A stretch of DNA of 35,828 nt from Clostridia bacterium (GCA_017536635.1 JAFXHA010000044.1:1-35828), one strand, 5' to 3'. Shown: positions 1-7,750, counted from the stretch's first letter. Program-made: numbers and translations. The notes: a model not told the origin generated them from the sequence alone.

Positions 1-1
1 C

Positions 2-720
2 GTATGTGGTAAGGAAACCCGCGAGGCAGCAGAGCACGTATACGATAACGATTGTACGGATACGACCTGTGCAAACTGCGGAGTAACCAGACCTGCAGCA
101 GAGCACGTATACGATAATGATTGTACGGATACGACTTGCGCAAACTGTGGAGTAACCAGACCTGCAGCAGAGCACGTATACGATGATTGTACAGATACGA
201 CTTGTGCAAACTGCGGAGTAACGCGTCAGGCGTTGGAGCATGAGTACGAGGATTGCGCAGATGCAACCTGTGAGAACTGTGATTACCGCAGAGTAGCACC
301 CGGACACGTATACGATAACGATTGCGCAGATACGACGTGTAACGTATGTAACCACGAGACACGCGTAGCGGCAGAGCACGTATACGACAACGATTGTACG
401 GATACGACCTGTGCAAATTGCGGAGTAACCAGACCTGCAGCAGAGCACGTATACGATGATTGTACAGATACGACCTGCGCAAACTGTGCGGTAACTCGTA
501 CGGCACCCGGACACGTATACGATAACGATTGCGCAGATACGACGTGTAACGTATGTGGTAAGGAAACCCGCGAGGCAGCAGAGCACGTATACGATAACGA
601 TTGTACGGATACGACCTGTGCAAACTGCGGAGTAACCAGACCTGCAGCCGAGCACGTATACGATGACTGCGCTGACGAGACCTGTGCAAACTGTGCGGTA
701 ACTCGTACGGCACCCGGACA
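2..720 (+). repeat. In-frame tandem repeats (about 66-72 bp units, 207-bp higher-order period)
   Basis: The coding repeats are very similar at DNA level. A higher-order period of three units (207 bp, 69 codons) is visible: the same junction starts at 301, 508 and 715. Bases 1-115 match 550-664 with a single mismatch that I could find, which points to recent duplication or conversion. Confidence 0.85.
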
Positions 721-1078
721 CACCTGGGGCGAGTGGAAAACCACCAAGGCTCCTACCTTCGACGAGGCAGGAGAAAAGGAGAGAGCTTGTAGCGTATGTG
801 GCAAGGTTGAGACTGAAGAGATCGCAAAGCTTGTTTCGGATACTACGAGTTCCGACACGGACGAAACCACAAAGCCCGTTGGCGGTACTGCGGACACCGA
901 GCCCGTTGACGACGGCGGCGATGACGGTGAAGATAAGGGACTTTCCGGCGGAGCTATCGCAGGAATTTCCGTTGGTTCAGTACTGATCCTTGGAACAGGC
1001 GGATTTGCAATATTCTGGTTCGTCATTAAGAAGAACACTTGGGCAGGACTCCTTGCAATCTTCAAGAGAAAAGTCTAA
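2..1078 (+). CDS. Cys-rich tandem-repeat surface protein, C-terminal membrane anchor (5' truncated)
   Basis: The frame is open from the left edge, so the start and any signal peptide lie outside; 358 residues are visible. About ten units of 22-24 residues follow the pattern C-x4-C-x2-C, a short linker with Arg, then HVYD. They resemble the CxxC-bearing repeats in the stalks of Clostridia cell-surface proteins. A final divergent unit (HTWGEWKTTKAP, then CSVCGK) is followed by a Thr/Ser/Asp/Gly-rich linker, one hydrophobic membrane segment and a basic tail (KRKV), so the protein is probably anchored with the repeats outside. The paired Cys could bind metal or form disulfides; the sequence does not decide this. 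No sortase motif is seen. Substrate and partner are unknown. A strong terminator follows 25 bases after the stop. Confidence 0.8.
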   Translation, partial: VCGKETREAAEHVYDNDCTDTTCANCGVTRPAAEHVYDNDCTDTTCANCGVTRPAAEHVYDDCTDTTCANCGVTRQALEHEYEDCADATCENCDYRRVAPGHVYDNDCADTTCNVCNHETRVAAEHVYDNDCTDTTCANCGVTRPAAEHVYDDCTDTTCANCAVTRTAPGHVYDNDCADTTCNVCGKETREAAEHVYDNDCTDTTCANCGVTRPAAEHVYDDCADETCANCAVTRTAPGHTWGEWKTTKAPTFDEAGEKERACSVCGKVETEEIAKLVSDTTSSDTDETTKPVGGTADTEPVDDGGDDGEDKGLSGGAIAGISVGSVLILGTGGFAIFWFVIKKNTWAGLLAIFKRKV

Positions 1079-1103
1079 TTAAATAATTGACCTGATATTT
1101 TAG

Positions 1104-1132
1104 GCGGTGGGCATTTGCCCACCGCTTTTTTT
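1104..1132 (+). terminator. Rho-independent terminator of the surface protein gene
   Basis: A 9-bp perfect stem (GCGGTGGGC / GCCCACCGC) with loop ATTT is followed by seven T. It lies directly downstream of the surface-protein stop and ends just before the next promoter. Confidence 0.93.
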
Positions 1133-1142
1133 GTTTTTTGCC

Positions 1143-1171
1143 TTGACAATCTTGCGATGAGGATTTATAAT
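1143..1171 (+). promoter_or_regulatory. Consensus sigma-A promoter for the SGNH hydrolase gene
   Basis: TTGACA (1143-1148) and TATAAT (1166-1171) are separated by 17 bp, a full match to the housekeeping consensus. The predicted start point lies about 18 bases before the start codon, leaving a very short leader with the RBS. Confidence 0.9.
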
Positions 1172-1195
1172 ATAAAAAAGCTTTGGAGGTTCAAA

Positions 1196-1810
1196 ATGAG
1201 TAATATGACTTATGAATATACAGAAAATAAAACGGCGCTCGAGACTTACGAATGGGATAATACCTGGATAGAGCAGGCAAATAATGCCGATACGCCTCGC
1301 GTGCTTTACATTGGCGATTCGATCTCTTACGCTACGCGCCGAATCGTTACGGCGACCTCGGAGGGCACGTTGCTTGTTGATGGCTATGGATCGTCAAAGG
1401 CTCTGGACAATCCGTTCTTGTATGATTCCATACGTATGTTTGCGGCACAACAGGGCAGGCGCTCGGCAATTATCGTTAATAACGGTCTGCACGGTTGGCA
1501 TCTGAGTGATACGGAGCAGTATCCCGAGCTTTACGATAAGCTTATTGCGTTTTTGATCGAGGAATTTAAGGGTACACCGATCTTCGTGGTGCTTACCACA
1601 AGCGTTCGCGATGCGGCACGCGAGGAAAGAGTAAAGGCTCGAAATGCGGCGGCGCTTGCCGTTGCCGAAAAGTACGGACTTGACGTTATAGATCTGTATT
1701 CTATCTCAGCCGCAAATCACGATCTCTGGTCGGACGGGGTACATTTCCAGCGCGAGTGCTACGAGCTGTTCGCAAAGCACATAATAGAGTGCGTTAAAAA
1801 AGTTATATAA
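1196..1810 (+). CDS. SGNH/GDSL-family hydrolase
   Basis: A 204-residue probable esterase or lipase-like hydrolase of the SGNH fold. Block I is seen in YIGDSIS (nucleophile Ser in GDS), a block III-like NNGLHGW in the middle, and block V in SDGVHF, which supplies the catalytic Asp and His. No signal peptide is visible, so it is probably cytoplasmic. The ATG at 1196 is chosen because GGAGG lies six bases upstream; the more upstream in-frame ATG would fall inside the preceding terminator. It is monocistronic, with its own promoter and terminator. Deacetylation of a sugar or glycan fragment is plausible given the many glycosidases nearby, but the substrate cannot be read from the sequence. Confidence 0.85.
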   Translation: MSNMTYEYTENKTALETYEWDNTWIEQANNADTPRVLYIGDSISYATRRIVTATSEGTLLVDGYGSSKALDNPFLYDSIRMFAAQQGRRSAIIVNNGLHGWHLSDTEQYPELYDKLIAFLIEEFKGTPIFVVLTTSVRDAAREERVKARNAAALAVAEKYGLDVIDLYSISAANHDLWSDGVHFQRECYELFAKHIIECVKKVI

Positions 1811-1826
1811 TTATATAATTTGAAAG

Positions 1827-1857
1827 ACCTTGAAGGCGATCGTCTTCAAGGTTTTTT
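1827..1857 (+). terminator. Rho-independent terminator after the SGNH gene
   Basis: Stem ACCTTGAAGGC pairs with GTCTTCAAGGT (one G-T pair) around loop GATC, followed by six T. Confidence 0.9.
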
Positions 1858-1877
1858 CCTTTATATAATGAAATATA

Positions 1878-1906
1878 TTGACAAATCGACAAAAAACGAC
1901 TATAAT
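1878..1906 (+). promoter_or_regulatory. Consensus sigma-A promoter of the tetR-fak operon
   Basis: TTGACA (1878-1883), a 17-bp spacer and TATAAT (1901-1906). The start point should fall near 1913, immediately before an inverted repeat that could hold the repressor. Confidence 0.88.
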
Positions 1907-1915
1907 ATAGTTAAA

Positions 1916-1927
1916 CAACTTTAGTTG
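1916..1927. promoter_or_regulatory. Candidate TetR operator
   Basis: A perfect inverted repeat, CAACT-TT-AGTTG, sits over the predicted transcription start, 9 bases after the -10 box. Its place just ahead of a tetR gene suggests autorepression of the whole fatty-acid operon. Inference from position and symmetry only. Confidence 0.5.
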
Positions 1928-1987
1928 ATTATTTTTTCATATTTTTGAGGTTATCATACTATAAATTAGTAATGAACGGAGGATCAT

Positions 1988-2536
1988 ATGGATCTTAGAA
2001 TAGTAAAGACGAGATTGCAGATTAAAAATGCTTTTTTGAAGCTCAGAGCACGCCTTATGCCCGAAAATATCAAGGTGAAGGATATATGCGAGGAAGCGCA
2101 GATAAACAAAACCACCTTTTATAAGCATTATGCGGATTCAATGGAGCTTTCCAACGAAATAGACGATAGCGTTATTGATAGCGTTGTATCGACGTTTCCT
2201 GAGAGAGATAAGCTTTTTGAGAGCCCGAGAGAGTACGTTATGGGATTGCTCGACGTGCTTGAGTGTAACTCTGAGCTGCTCAAAAGTGTATTTCGCGGCA
2301 AACGCGACGTGCTTTGCTCAAAGCTTGAGGAAAAGCTGCACGGACTTTTTAAGGATAAGGCAAAAACCGAGGACGACAGGATCAACATATCTTTTGCGGT
2401 CGGCGGATTTGTGAGAATAGTAAACGATTATCTTTTCAACGAAACTCAAAAGGATATAGAGAAGATCATCGACTATACGACCAAGGTGGTTGAACGTATA
2501 ATACGGCCGAGAAGCTCGGTCGCTGCCCGCGACTGA
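1988..2536 (+). CDS. TetR/AcrR-family transcriptional regulator
   Basis: 182 residues, typical TetR length. The N-terminal helix-turn-helix covers roughly residues 29-52 (VKDICEEAQINKTTFYKHY), with the usual TTFYKHY recognition end; the rest is a helical ligand domain without family-specific motifs I recognise. RBS GGAGG lies just before the ATG at 1988. It is first in an operon with fakA, plsX, fakB, a GNAT-like gene and acp; only 23 bases separate it from fakA. It probably senses a fatty acid, acyl-CoA or acyl-ACP and represses the operon through the inverted repeat at 1916-1927, in the way FatR- or FadR-type TetR proteins do. The ligand is inferred from context only. Confidence 0.88.
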   Translation: MDLRIVKTRLQIKNAFLKLRARLMPENIKVKDICEEAQINKTTFYKHYADSMELSNEIDDSVIDSVVSTFPERDKLFESPREYVMGLLDVLECNSELLKSVFRGKRDVLCSKLEEKLHGLFKDKAKTEDDRINISFAVGGFVRIVNDYLFNETQKDIEKIIDYTTKVVERIIRPRSSVAARD

Positions 2537-2559
2537 TTTTAGAGACGATTGGAGAAGCT

Positions 2560-4221
2560 ATGGAAACAAGAGTTCTTGACGGAATTACATTCAGAAGAAT
2601 ACTTCAGGGCGGCGCACGTGAGATCCGCCTGAATATGCAGCTTATAAACGATCTTAACGTTTTTCCGGTTCCCGACGGAGATACGGGAACGAATATGAGC
2701 CGCACGATAGAAAGCGGTATCGCAAAGATATCAAGTGATGAGAGCGCCACGCTCGGAGAGGTGGCAACAGAGTTTTCAAGAGGCTCGTTGCTGGGCGCGA
2801 GAGGAAACTCGGGCGTTATTCTTTCGCAGTTTTTTGCGGGAGTGTGCGATAAGCTTTCGGACAAAAACGAGGTGAATGCGGCAGAATTTGCCGAGGCGTA
2901 TATCGCGGGCGTTGAGCGTTCCTATGCCGCGGTGGCTACTCCCGTTGAGGGAACGATACTTACCGTGTTCAGAGAAAGCGCTGAGTACGCAAAGGATAAT
3001 ATAACCGAGGAAAGCACGCTTGAGGATTTTTTGACGTTGAATATTGAGCAGGCGGAGCGAACGCTTGCCAAGACCAAGGAAATACTTCCCGCGCTTATAG
3101 AGGCAGACGTCGTTGACAGCGGCGGTGCGGGATATCTTTGCATAGCAAAGGGTATGTACGAGTCGCTTGATGGCGGCGAGAGTGAGCGCTTTGAGATTCC
3201 TCAGGGTGATAAGGAAAGTGCTAAAGAGATAGATTACGATCTGTTTACCACCGATTCGGCGCTTGAATGGGGATACTGCACGGAGTGTCTCGTTCGTCTG
3301 CAGAGAGCTAAAGCCGAGCCGTCGAAATTTGACGACAATGCATTCGCAAGAGAGCTTGAGTCGCTCGGTTGCAATTCGATAGTGGCGCTGAGAGACGGAG
3401 ATATACTTAAGGTTCACGCGCACACGATGACTCCGAGTGATATCTTAACGCTCTGTCAGAGATACGGTGAATTTTTGAACGTGAAAATAGAAAATATGTC
3501 CTTGCAGCATTCCGAAAGAGTAGCAAAGGCAGAGCCTAAAAAGAAAAAGCCCCACAAGCCATACGGTGTTGTAACCGTGGCAACAGGTGAGGGAATGACA
3601 TCGCTCTTTGAATCGCTTGGCGCTGACGTTGTGATAAACGGCGGACAGACGGGAAATCCGTCGACCGAGCAGTTCCTTGCGGCGTTTGATGAGCTTGACG
3701 TGGATAATATTTTGGTGCTTCCGAATAACAGCAACATATTCCTTACGGCGACTCAGGCGGCACAGCTTTTTGAGCGTGGAAACGTTAGCGTTATTCCGAC
3801 AAAAACTCTTTCACAGGGATATGCGGCACTTTCGGTGTTCAACGGCGCGGTAGATGATCTTGATACGCAGATATCCGATCTCAACTGTGCAAAGGATGCG
3901 GTTGTGTCGGGCGAGCTGACGGTGGCTATAAGAGATTCGGTAATAAACGGAGTGCAGGTAAGAGAAGGCGAATATATCGGAATACTCGACGGCGAGCTCG
4001 TAACGTCAAACGAGGATGCTATCGAGGCTATGTGCAATATGATATCTGAAATAGAGGATATCGATGACAGAGAGCTGCTTACACTGTTCGTAGGAGCCGA
4101 CGTGTCCGAGGACGAGCGTGTCGAGATGACCGAGGCGCTTGAGGAGAGATTTGAGGATCTTGCCGTTGAGGTTTATATTGGCGGTCAGGAAATATACAGC
4201 TATCTGATAGCGGTGGAATAA
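2560..4221 (+). CDS. fakA: Fatty acid kinase catalytic subunit FakA (DhaL/DAK2 domain protein)
   Basis: 553 residues, the usual length of FakA/YloV. The N-terminal DhaL domain carries the nucleotide/Mg motif NVFPVPDGDTGTNM (residues 33-46), whose Asp residues coordinate Mg-ATP, and GARGNSGVILSQ (79-90). A middle domain and a C-terminal FakB-interacting domain follow (GVVTVATGEGM, then NGGQTGNPSTE). FakA phosphorylates a fatty acid held by a FakB/DegV subunit, giving acyl-phosphate in the cytoplasm. The next two genes are plsX and a fakB homolog, so kinase, acyl carrier and the enzyme using the product are co-transcribed. RBS TTGGAGAAG precedes the ATG. No missing segment is visible. Confidence 0.95.
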   Translation: METRVLDGITFRRILQGGAREIRLNMQLINDLNVFPVPDGDTGTNMSRTIESGIAKISSDESATLGEVATEFSRGSLLGARGNSGVILSQFFAGVCDKLSDKNEVNAAEFAEAYIAGVERSYAAVATPVEGTILTVFRESAEYAKDNITEESTLEDFLTLNIEQAERTLAKTKEILPALIEADVVDSGGAGYLCIAKGMYESLDGGESERFEIPQGDKESAKEIDYDLFTTDSALEWGYCTECLVRLQRAKAEPSKFDDNAFARELESLGCNSIVALRDGDILKVHAHTMTPSDILTLCQRYGEFLNVKIENMSLQHSERVAKAEPKKKKPHKPYGVVTVATGEGMTSLFESLGADVVINGGQTGNPSTEQFLAAFDELDVDNILVLPNNSNIFLTATQAAQLFERGNVSVIPTKTLSQGYAALSVFNGAVDDLDTQISDLNCAKDAVVSGELTVAIRDSVINGVQVREGEYIGILDGELVTSNEDAIEAMCNMISEIEDIDDRELLTLFVGADVSEDERVEMTEALEERFEDLAVEVYIGGQEIYSYLIAVE

Positions 4222-4246
4222 TAGAATAAGGAGAACAGGAAATATT

Positions 4247-5230
4247 ATGGCAGAATACAAAATAGCTATTGACGTAATGGGAAGCGACAGTGGCCCCGAG
4301 CTTATGGTAGAAGGAGCCGTCAAGGCTCTTGTGGCAAACGATGATCTCAGCGTAGTCCTTTTCGGAGATGAGGAGAGGATAGAGAAAAAGCTCGCAGAGC
4401 TTGAATGCGACAGATCAAGAGTTGAGGTGGTTGGCGCGTCAGAGGTCATAACCAATTACGATAATCCTATGGAAGCGATATTCAGAAAGACCGATTCCTC
4501 GCTTGTAAAGGCGCTTGCGGCTACGGGTGAGCGCGAGGATATAGTCGGACTTATAAACGCGGGCAGCACCGGAGCGCTCATCGCGGGCTCTTTGCGCTAC
4601 GTTCCCGCAAAGGTGCTCAAGCGCCCCGCGCTTGCGGCTATATTGCCTGCCGAAAAGGGTGGATTTATCTGTCTTGTCGACACGGGAGCGAATATCGACT
4701 GTAATGCGAGTCAGCTCGTGGATTTTGCGCATATGGGCTCGGATTTTATGAGAGATTATTACAGTATCGAGCATCCGAGGATCGGTCTGCTCTCTAACGG
4801 CGCCGAGGAGACCAAGGGAAACAAGCTTGTCAAGGAGACACACGCTCTGCTCAAAGAGGACAAGGAGCTCAATTTTGTCGGAAATATCGAGGGTACCAAT
4901 GCGCTCACGGGAGATTGCGACGTTCTCGTTGCCGACGGATTCGCCGGAAATCAGGTATTAAAGAACTCCGAGGGAATCGCGCGCAGAATCATTACAGACA
5001 TAGTAAAGTATGCAAAGATGACGGCTAACACCGAAATTATGAAGCTCGTGAAGCATCTTATGGAAATATACGATTTCAACTCGCTTGGCGGCGCCATAAT
5101 TCTCGGTGCGGGCAAGCCTGTTATTAAGGCGCACGGCGCGGCAAACGCAGATTCGATCATGAACACGTCGGCAATGCTTCTCAATATTGTTAAAAACAGA
5201 GATCTATTTTACGGAAAGGATAACAGATAA
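4247..5230 (+). CDS. plsX: Phosphate acyltransferase PlsX
   Basis: 327 residues, the expected PlsX length. The N-terminus IAIDVMGSDSGPE is the family signature (IAxDxMGGDxxP) with a Gly-to-Ser change. Further PlsX blocks are GLINAGSTGAL, DTGANIDC, LLSNGAEETKGN, DVLVADGFAGNQVLK and GGAIILGAGKPVIKAHG. It interconverts acyl-ACP and acyl-phosphate for PlsY-dependent glycerol-3-phosphate acylation at the membrane. Its position between fakA and fakB means acyl-phosphate made from exogenous fatty acid can either go to lipid or be returned to ACP; an acp gene closes the operon. RBS AAGGAGAAC lies upstream and 25 bases separate it from fakA. Confidence 0.96.
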   Translation: MAEYKIAIDVMGSDSGPELMVEGAVKALVANDDLSVVLFGDEERIEKKLAELECDRSRVEVVGASEVITNYDNPMEAIFRKTDSSLVKALAATGEREDIVGLINAGSTGALIAGSLRYVPAKVLKRPALAAILPAEKGGFICLVDTGANIDCNASQLVDFAHMGSDFMRDYYSIEHPRIGLLSNGAEETKGNKLVKETHALLKEDKELNFVGNIEGTNALTGDCDVLVADGFAGNQVLKNSEGIARRIITDIVKYAKMTANTEIMKLVKHLMEIYDFNSLGGAIILGAGKPVIKAHGAANADSIMNTSAMLLNIVKNRDLFYGKDNR

Positions 5231-5239
5231 GGTGAAAAA

Positions 5240-6151
5240 ATGGCAAAAAGAAAAGTAATGTGTACTTCAACGGGTTGTATCGAATACGCCCCTGAGCGCT
5301 ATCGCAATCTCGGAATCGACATAATTCGTATTCACGTGAATTTCAACGGAAAGGAATATCTTGAGGGGCTTGATCTTGATCCCGTAAAATTTTATGAGGA
5401 GCTGGCTACTATCGAGGATCCCAAGAACAATCTCCCCACTACCGCGATGCCCGATACCGAAAAGATAAGGGAGCATTTTGAAAATGCTTACGCAGAGGGC
5501 TATGATGAGGTCATCGTGATAGCACTCAGCTCAAAGCTTGGCGGAACCTATAATCTTATCCGACTTATCGCGCAGGATTTTGCTGACAGAATGAAGATAA
5601 CCGTCATCGACTCAAAGATCACAAGCTTTGGCGAGGGACTTTTAGCGATAAAGGCGGTTGAAATGATAGAAAAGGGAATTGATACCGATACCATTATAAA
5701 GGAGATCCATTGGATGATGGACCGCCAGGAATTTATCGGCGTTGTCGGAAAGCTTGACCACCTTATTTATAACGGAAGACTCAAGGGTGGAAAGGCTCTT
5801 ATGGGCAAGATGCTCAGCATCTGTCCCGTGCTTCACTTCAGCCGTGAGGGTGAGATCTGCTCGCTTCAGAGTGTGAGAACACAGAAAAAGGCGATCGGTC
5901 AGACCTGTGAGCTTATCAAGGAGCTTATCGGAGACAGAGCGCCTGAGGATTATATTCTGTGGCATATTTATACGGGCCCGTCGGTGCTCGCAGAGCTTGT
6001 AGAGACAGAGAAGAAGCACGGAATCGTTACGAATCACGAGGATATCGTTATCTCTCCCGTAAGCGGATGCCATTGCGGACCGTTTATGGCGGGGTACGGA
6101 CTTGCATTTTTGCGCCGAGAGGATGAGCCTCTCGAGAATACGGAGGGCTAA
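5240..6151 (+). CDS. fakB: DegV-family fatty acid-binding protein (FakB-like)
   Basis: 303 residues, normal for DegV/FakB proteins, which hold one fatty acid in a buried tunnel and present it to FakA. The family plan is clear: an N-terminal strand and loop (CTSTGCIEYAPE), VNFNGKEYLEG, TTAMPDTEKI, then ALSSKLGGTYN (usual S-S-x-LSGTY region), KLDHLIYNGRLKGGKA, and the C-terminal GCHCGPFMAGYG that corresponds to the usual GxHxGPG. The N-terminal TDSTAD motif of classic members reads CTSTGC here and the C-terminal motif has two extra Cys, marking a variant subfamily. It starts 9 bases after plsX and overlaps the next gene by one base. Confidence 0.88.
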   Translation: MAKRKVMCTSTGCIEYAPERYRNLGIDIIRIHVNFNGKEYLEGLDLDPVKFYEELATIEDPKNNLPTTAMPDTEKIREHFENAYAEGYDEVIVIALSSKLGGTYNLIRLIAQDFADRMKITVIDSKITSFGEGLLAIKAVEMIEKGIDTDTIIKEIHWMMDRQEFIGVVGKLDHLIYNGRLKGGKALMGKMLSICPVLHFSREGEICSLQSVRTQKKAIGQTCELIKELIGDRAPEDYILWHIYTGPSVLAELVETEKKHGIVTNHEDIVISPVSGCHCGPFMAGYGLAFLRREDEPLENTEG

Positions 6152-7281
6152 TGAGCGCGGTAAACGTTATAAAGGTAGAAACCAAGGCGCAAAGGCGCGA
6201 GTTCGTGAACTTTCCGTTGCGTCTTTATAAGAACGATCCTTATTTTGTGCCGCCGCTTTATGCGGACGAATTAGCGGTCTTTACCGATAAAAACGCGTAT
6301 GCGAACACCTGTGAATCGGTATTTTTCCTTGCTCAAAGAGACAAAAAGACGGTCGGACGTATTCAGGGAATTATTCAGCGTCAGTACAACGAGCTTCATT
6401 CCGAAAAGCGAATTCGCTTTACTCGTTTTGACTCGATAAACGACGTTGAGGTTGCCAAGGCGCTTTTTGATGCTATTGAGGGGTACGCCGCGGAGCAGGG
6501 GCTTGATACCGTTTGCGGCCCGCTTGGATACAGCGATCTTGAGCGAGAGGGACTGCTTATCGAGGGCTTTGACAGGCTTTCCACCTTTGAGGAGCAGTAC
6601 AATTATGAGTATTACGCGTCGCTTATCGAGGCGTGCGGATACGCAAAGGAGATAGATTGGCTGGAGTTCAGCCTTAAAGCTCCTAAAGAAAAGAACATTA
6701 TGCTCGCGAGAGTTGCCGAGCGCGCGTTGGAGCTCAGCAAGCTTCATGTTGTTGATCCGGATAAAATGTCCAAGAAGGAATACATAGAAAGATACAAGGA
6801 CGGCGTGTTTGAGTGCATTGATCTGTGCTACCGCCATCTTTACGGCACGGTCCCCTTTACCGAGGATATGAAAAAGCAGATAATCGATCAGTTTATGCTG
6901 GTGATAAATAAGAAATATCTTGTTGTTATCTGCGATGAGCAGGACAAGGTGGTTTCATTTGCGCTTTGTATTCCGGGATTTGGCGAGGCTCTCCAAAAGA
7001 GTGGCGGACGTCTTACGCCTGCGGCACTGATCAAAATGTTGCGATTGGTAAGAAAGCCCAAGATCATTGATCTTGCGCTCGTGGCGATACTGCCCGAATA
7101 TCAGTCGGCAGGCATCAACGCGGTCATGCTTAACAAAATGACCGAATATCTTGAAAGCGGTGAGATAGATCATTTCGAGACTAATCTCAATCTTGAGACT
7201 AACGTGCAGGTAATGGCACAGTGGAAATACTTCGATTCCGAGCAGCACAAGCGTCGCCGCTCGTATATTAAGACAATATGA
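6151..7281 (+). CDS. GNAT-superfamily acyltransferase-like protein
   Basis: 376 residues. The beginning (KAQRREFVNFPLRLYKNDPYFVPPL) matches the opening of a large GNAT-related family (YghO-like) that starts 'FVxFPxxLYKxDPxWVPPL'; the middle has VGRIQGIIQRQYNE and GPLGYSDLEREGLLIEGF; the C-terminal part (LALVAILPEYQSAGINAVML) resembles the acyl-CoA pyrophosphate loop of GNAT enzymes. The start overlaps the fakB stop (TAATG), which suggests translational coupling. The next gene is an acyl carrier protein, 19 bases downstream, so an acyl-ACP or acyl-phosphate donor is possible. Acceptor unknown; the role in lipid metabolism is inferred from operon context. Confidence 0.75.
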   Translation: MSAVNVIKVETKAQRREFVNFPLRLYKNDPYFVPPLYADELAVFTDKNAYANTCESVFFLAQRDKKTVGRIQGIIQRQYNELHSEKRIRFTRFDSINDVEVAKALFDAIEGYAAEQGLDTVCGPLGYSDLEREGLLIEGFDRLSTFEEQYNYEYYASLIEACGYAKEIDWLEFSLKAPKEKNIMLARVAERALELSKLHVVDPDKMSKKEYIERYKDGVFECIDLCYRHLYGTVPFTEDMKKQIIDQFMLVINKKYLVVICDEQDKVVSFALCIPGFGEALQKSGGRLTPAALIKMLRLVRKPKIIDLALVAILPEYQSAGINAVMLNKMTEYLESGEIDHFETNLNLETNVQVMAQWKYFDSEQHKRRRSYIKTI

Positions 7282-7300
7282 TTTTAAAAGGAGAAAAATT

Positions 7301-7525
7301 ATGCTTGAAAAGCTTAAAAGTATTTTGTCAAAGGTAAATAAAGATATCGATATGGACAGCGTTACCGTCGAAACAAGACTGATCGAGGATCTCTGCCTTG
7401 ATTCGCTCTCCATTATGCTCTTCGCTATGGAGATCGAGGCGGCGTTCGGATTCAGATTCACCGAGCCCGTAAAGTTCGTTACTGTCGGCGACGTTTGCGC
7501 TTTCCTTGAGAGCAAAGGTTTTTAA
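7301..7525 (+). CDS. Acyl carrier protein
   Basis: 74 residues, the size of a type II ACP. The phosphopantetheine attachment site is Ser35 in LCLDSLS, followed by the acidic recognition helix (IMLFAMEIEAAFGFRF). It closes the tetR-fakA-plsX-fakB-GNAT operon and is not next to fab genes, so it is probably a dedicated or secondary ACP that receives fatty acids activated by FakA/FakB through PlsX, or that donates to the GNAT-like enzyme. RBS AAAAGGAGAAA lies before the ATG. Whether it is the cell's only ACP cannot be seen here. Confidence 0.92.
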   Translation: MLEKLKSILSKVNKDIDMDSVTVETRLIEDLCLDSLSIMLFAMEIEAAFGFRFTEPVKFVTVGDVCAFLESKGF

Positions 7526-7597
7526 TTTTCTTTTGAGTTACTTTCTTTTGAAAAAGAAAGTAACCAAAGAAAACTTTCACCAAAAAAGGATTTGGTG
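7526..7597. repeat. Palindromic repeat with two hairpins
   Basis: A 13-bp perfect stem (GTTACTTTCTTTT, 7537-7549, with 7552-7564) is flanked by further complementary bases, and a second hairpin (CACCAAA 7578-7584 with TTTGGTG 7591-7597) follows. It has no T-run, so it looks like a dispersed palindromic element. A related hairpin lies at 7717-7750. Confidence 0.65.
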
Positions 7598-7655
7598 GAC
7601 ATATCACTCGAAATAACGCGCATCGTTATCGGTAATTTATCAGCATCATAAGGTA

Positions 7656-7694
7656 AAAACCCGTCGGACACTACGTACCGACGGGTTTTATTTT
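7656..7694. terminator. Bidirectional terminator between acp and the rhamnosidase
   Basis: Stem AAAACCCGTCGG (7656-7667) pairs with CCGACGGGTTTT (7678-7689) around a 10-base loop. T-runs occur on both strands, fitting the convergent genes on either side. Confidence 0.9.
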
Positions 7695-7716
7695 AAAGGT
7701 GTTTTATAGTCGGAAG

Positions 7717-7750
7717 TTCTTTTGCTTACTTTTCTTTCAAGAAAAGTAAG
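7717..7750. repeat. Second copy of the TTACTTT palindrome, overlapping the 3' end of the rhamnosidase
   Basis: CTTACTTTTCTT (7725-7736) and AAGAAAAGTAAG (7739-7750) form a perfect 12-bp stem, preceded by the same TTCTTTTG that precedes the hairpin at 7537. The palindrome supplies the last codons (YSYFS) of the GH78 gene. Confidence 0.6.

Noticed and set aside
1..720. Tandem repeats as a possible CRISPR array
   Set aside because: The units are in frame, lie next to one another without spacers and encode a regular Cys motif; no cas genes are present.
283..1065. Long minus-strand open frame over the repeat protein
   Set aside because: It is the shadow of the repeated plus-strand codons, with no RBS or promoter, and its product is a low-complexity mirror of the repeats.
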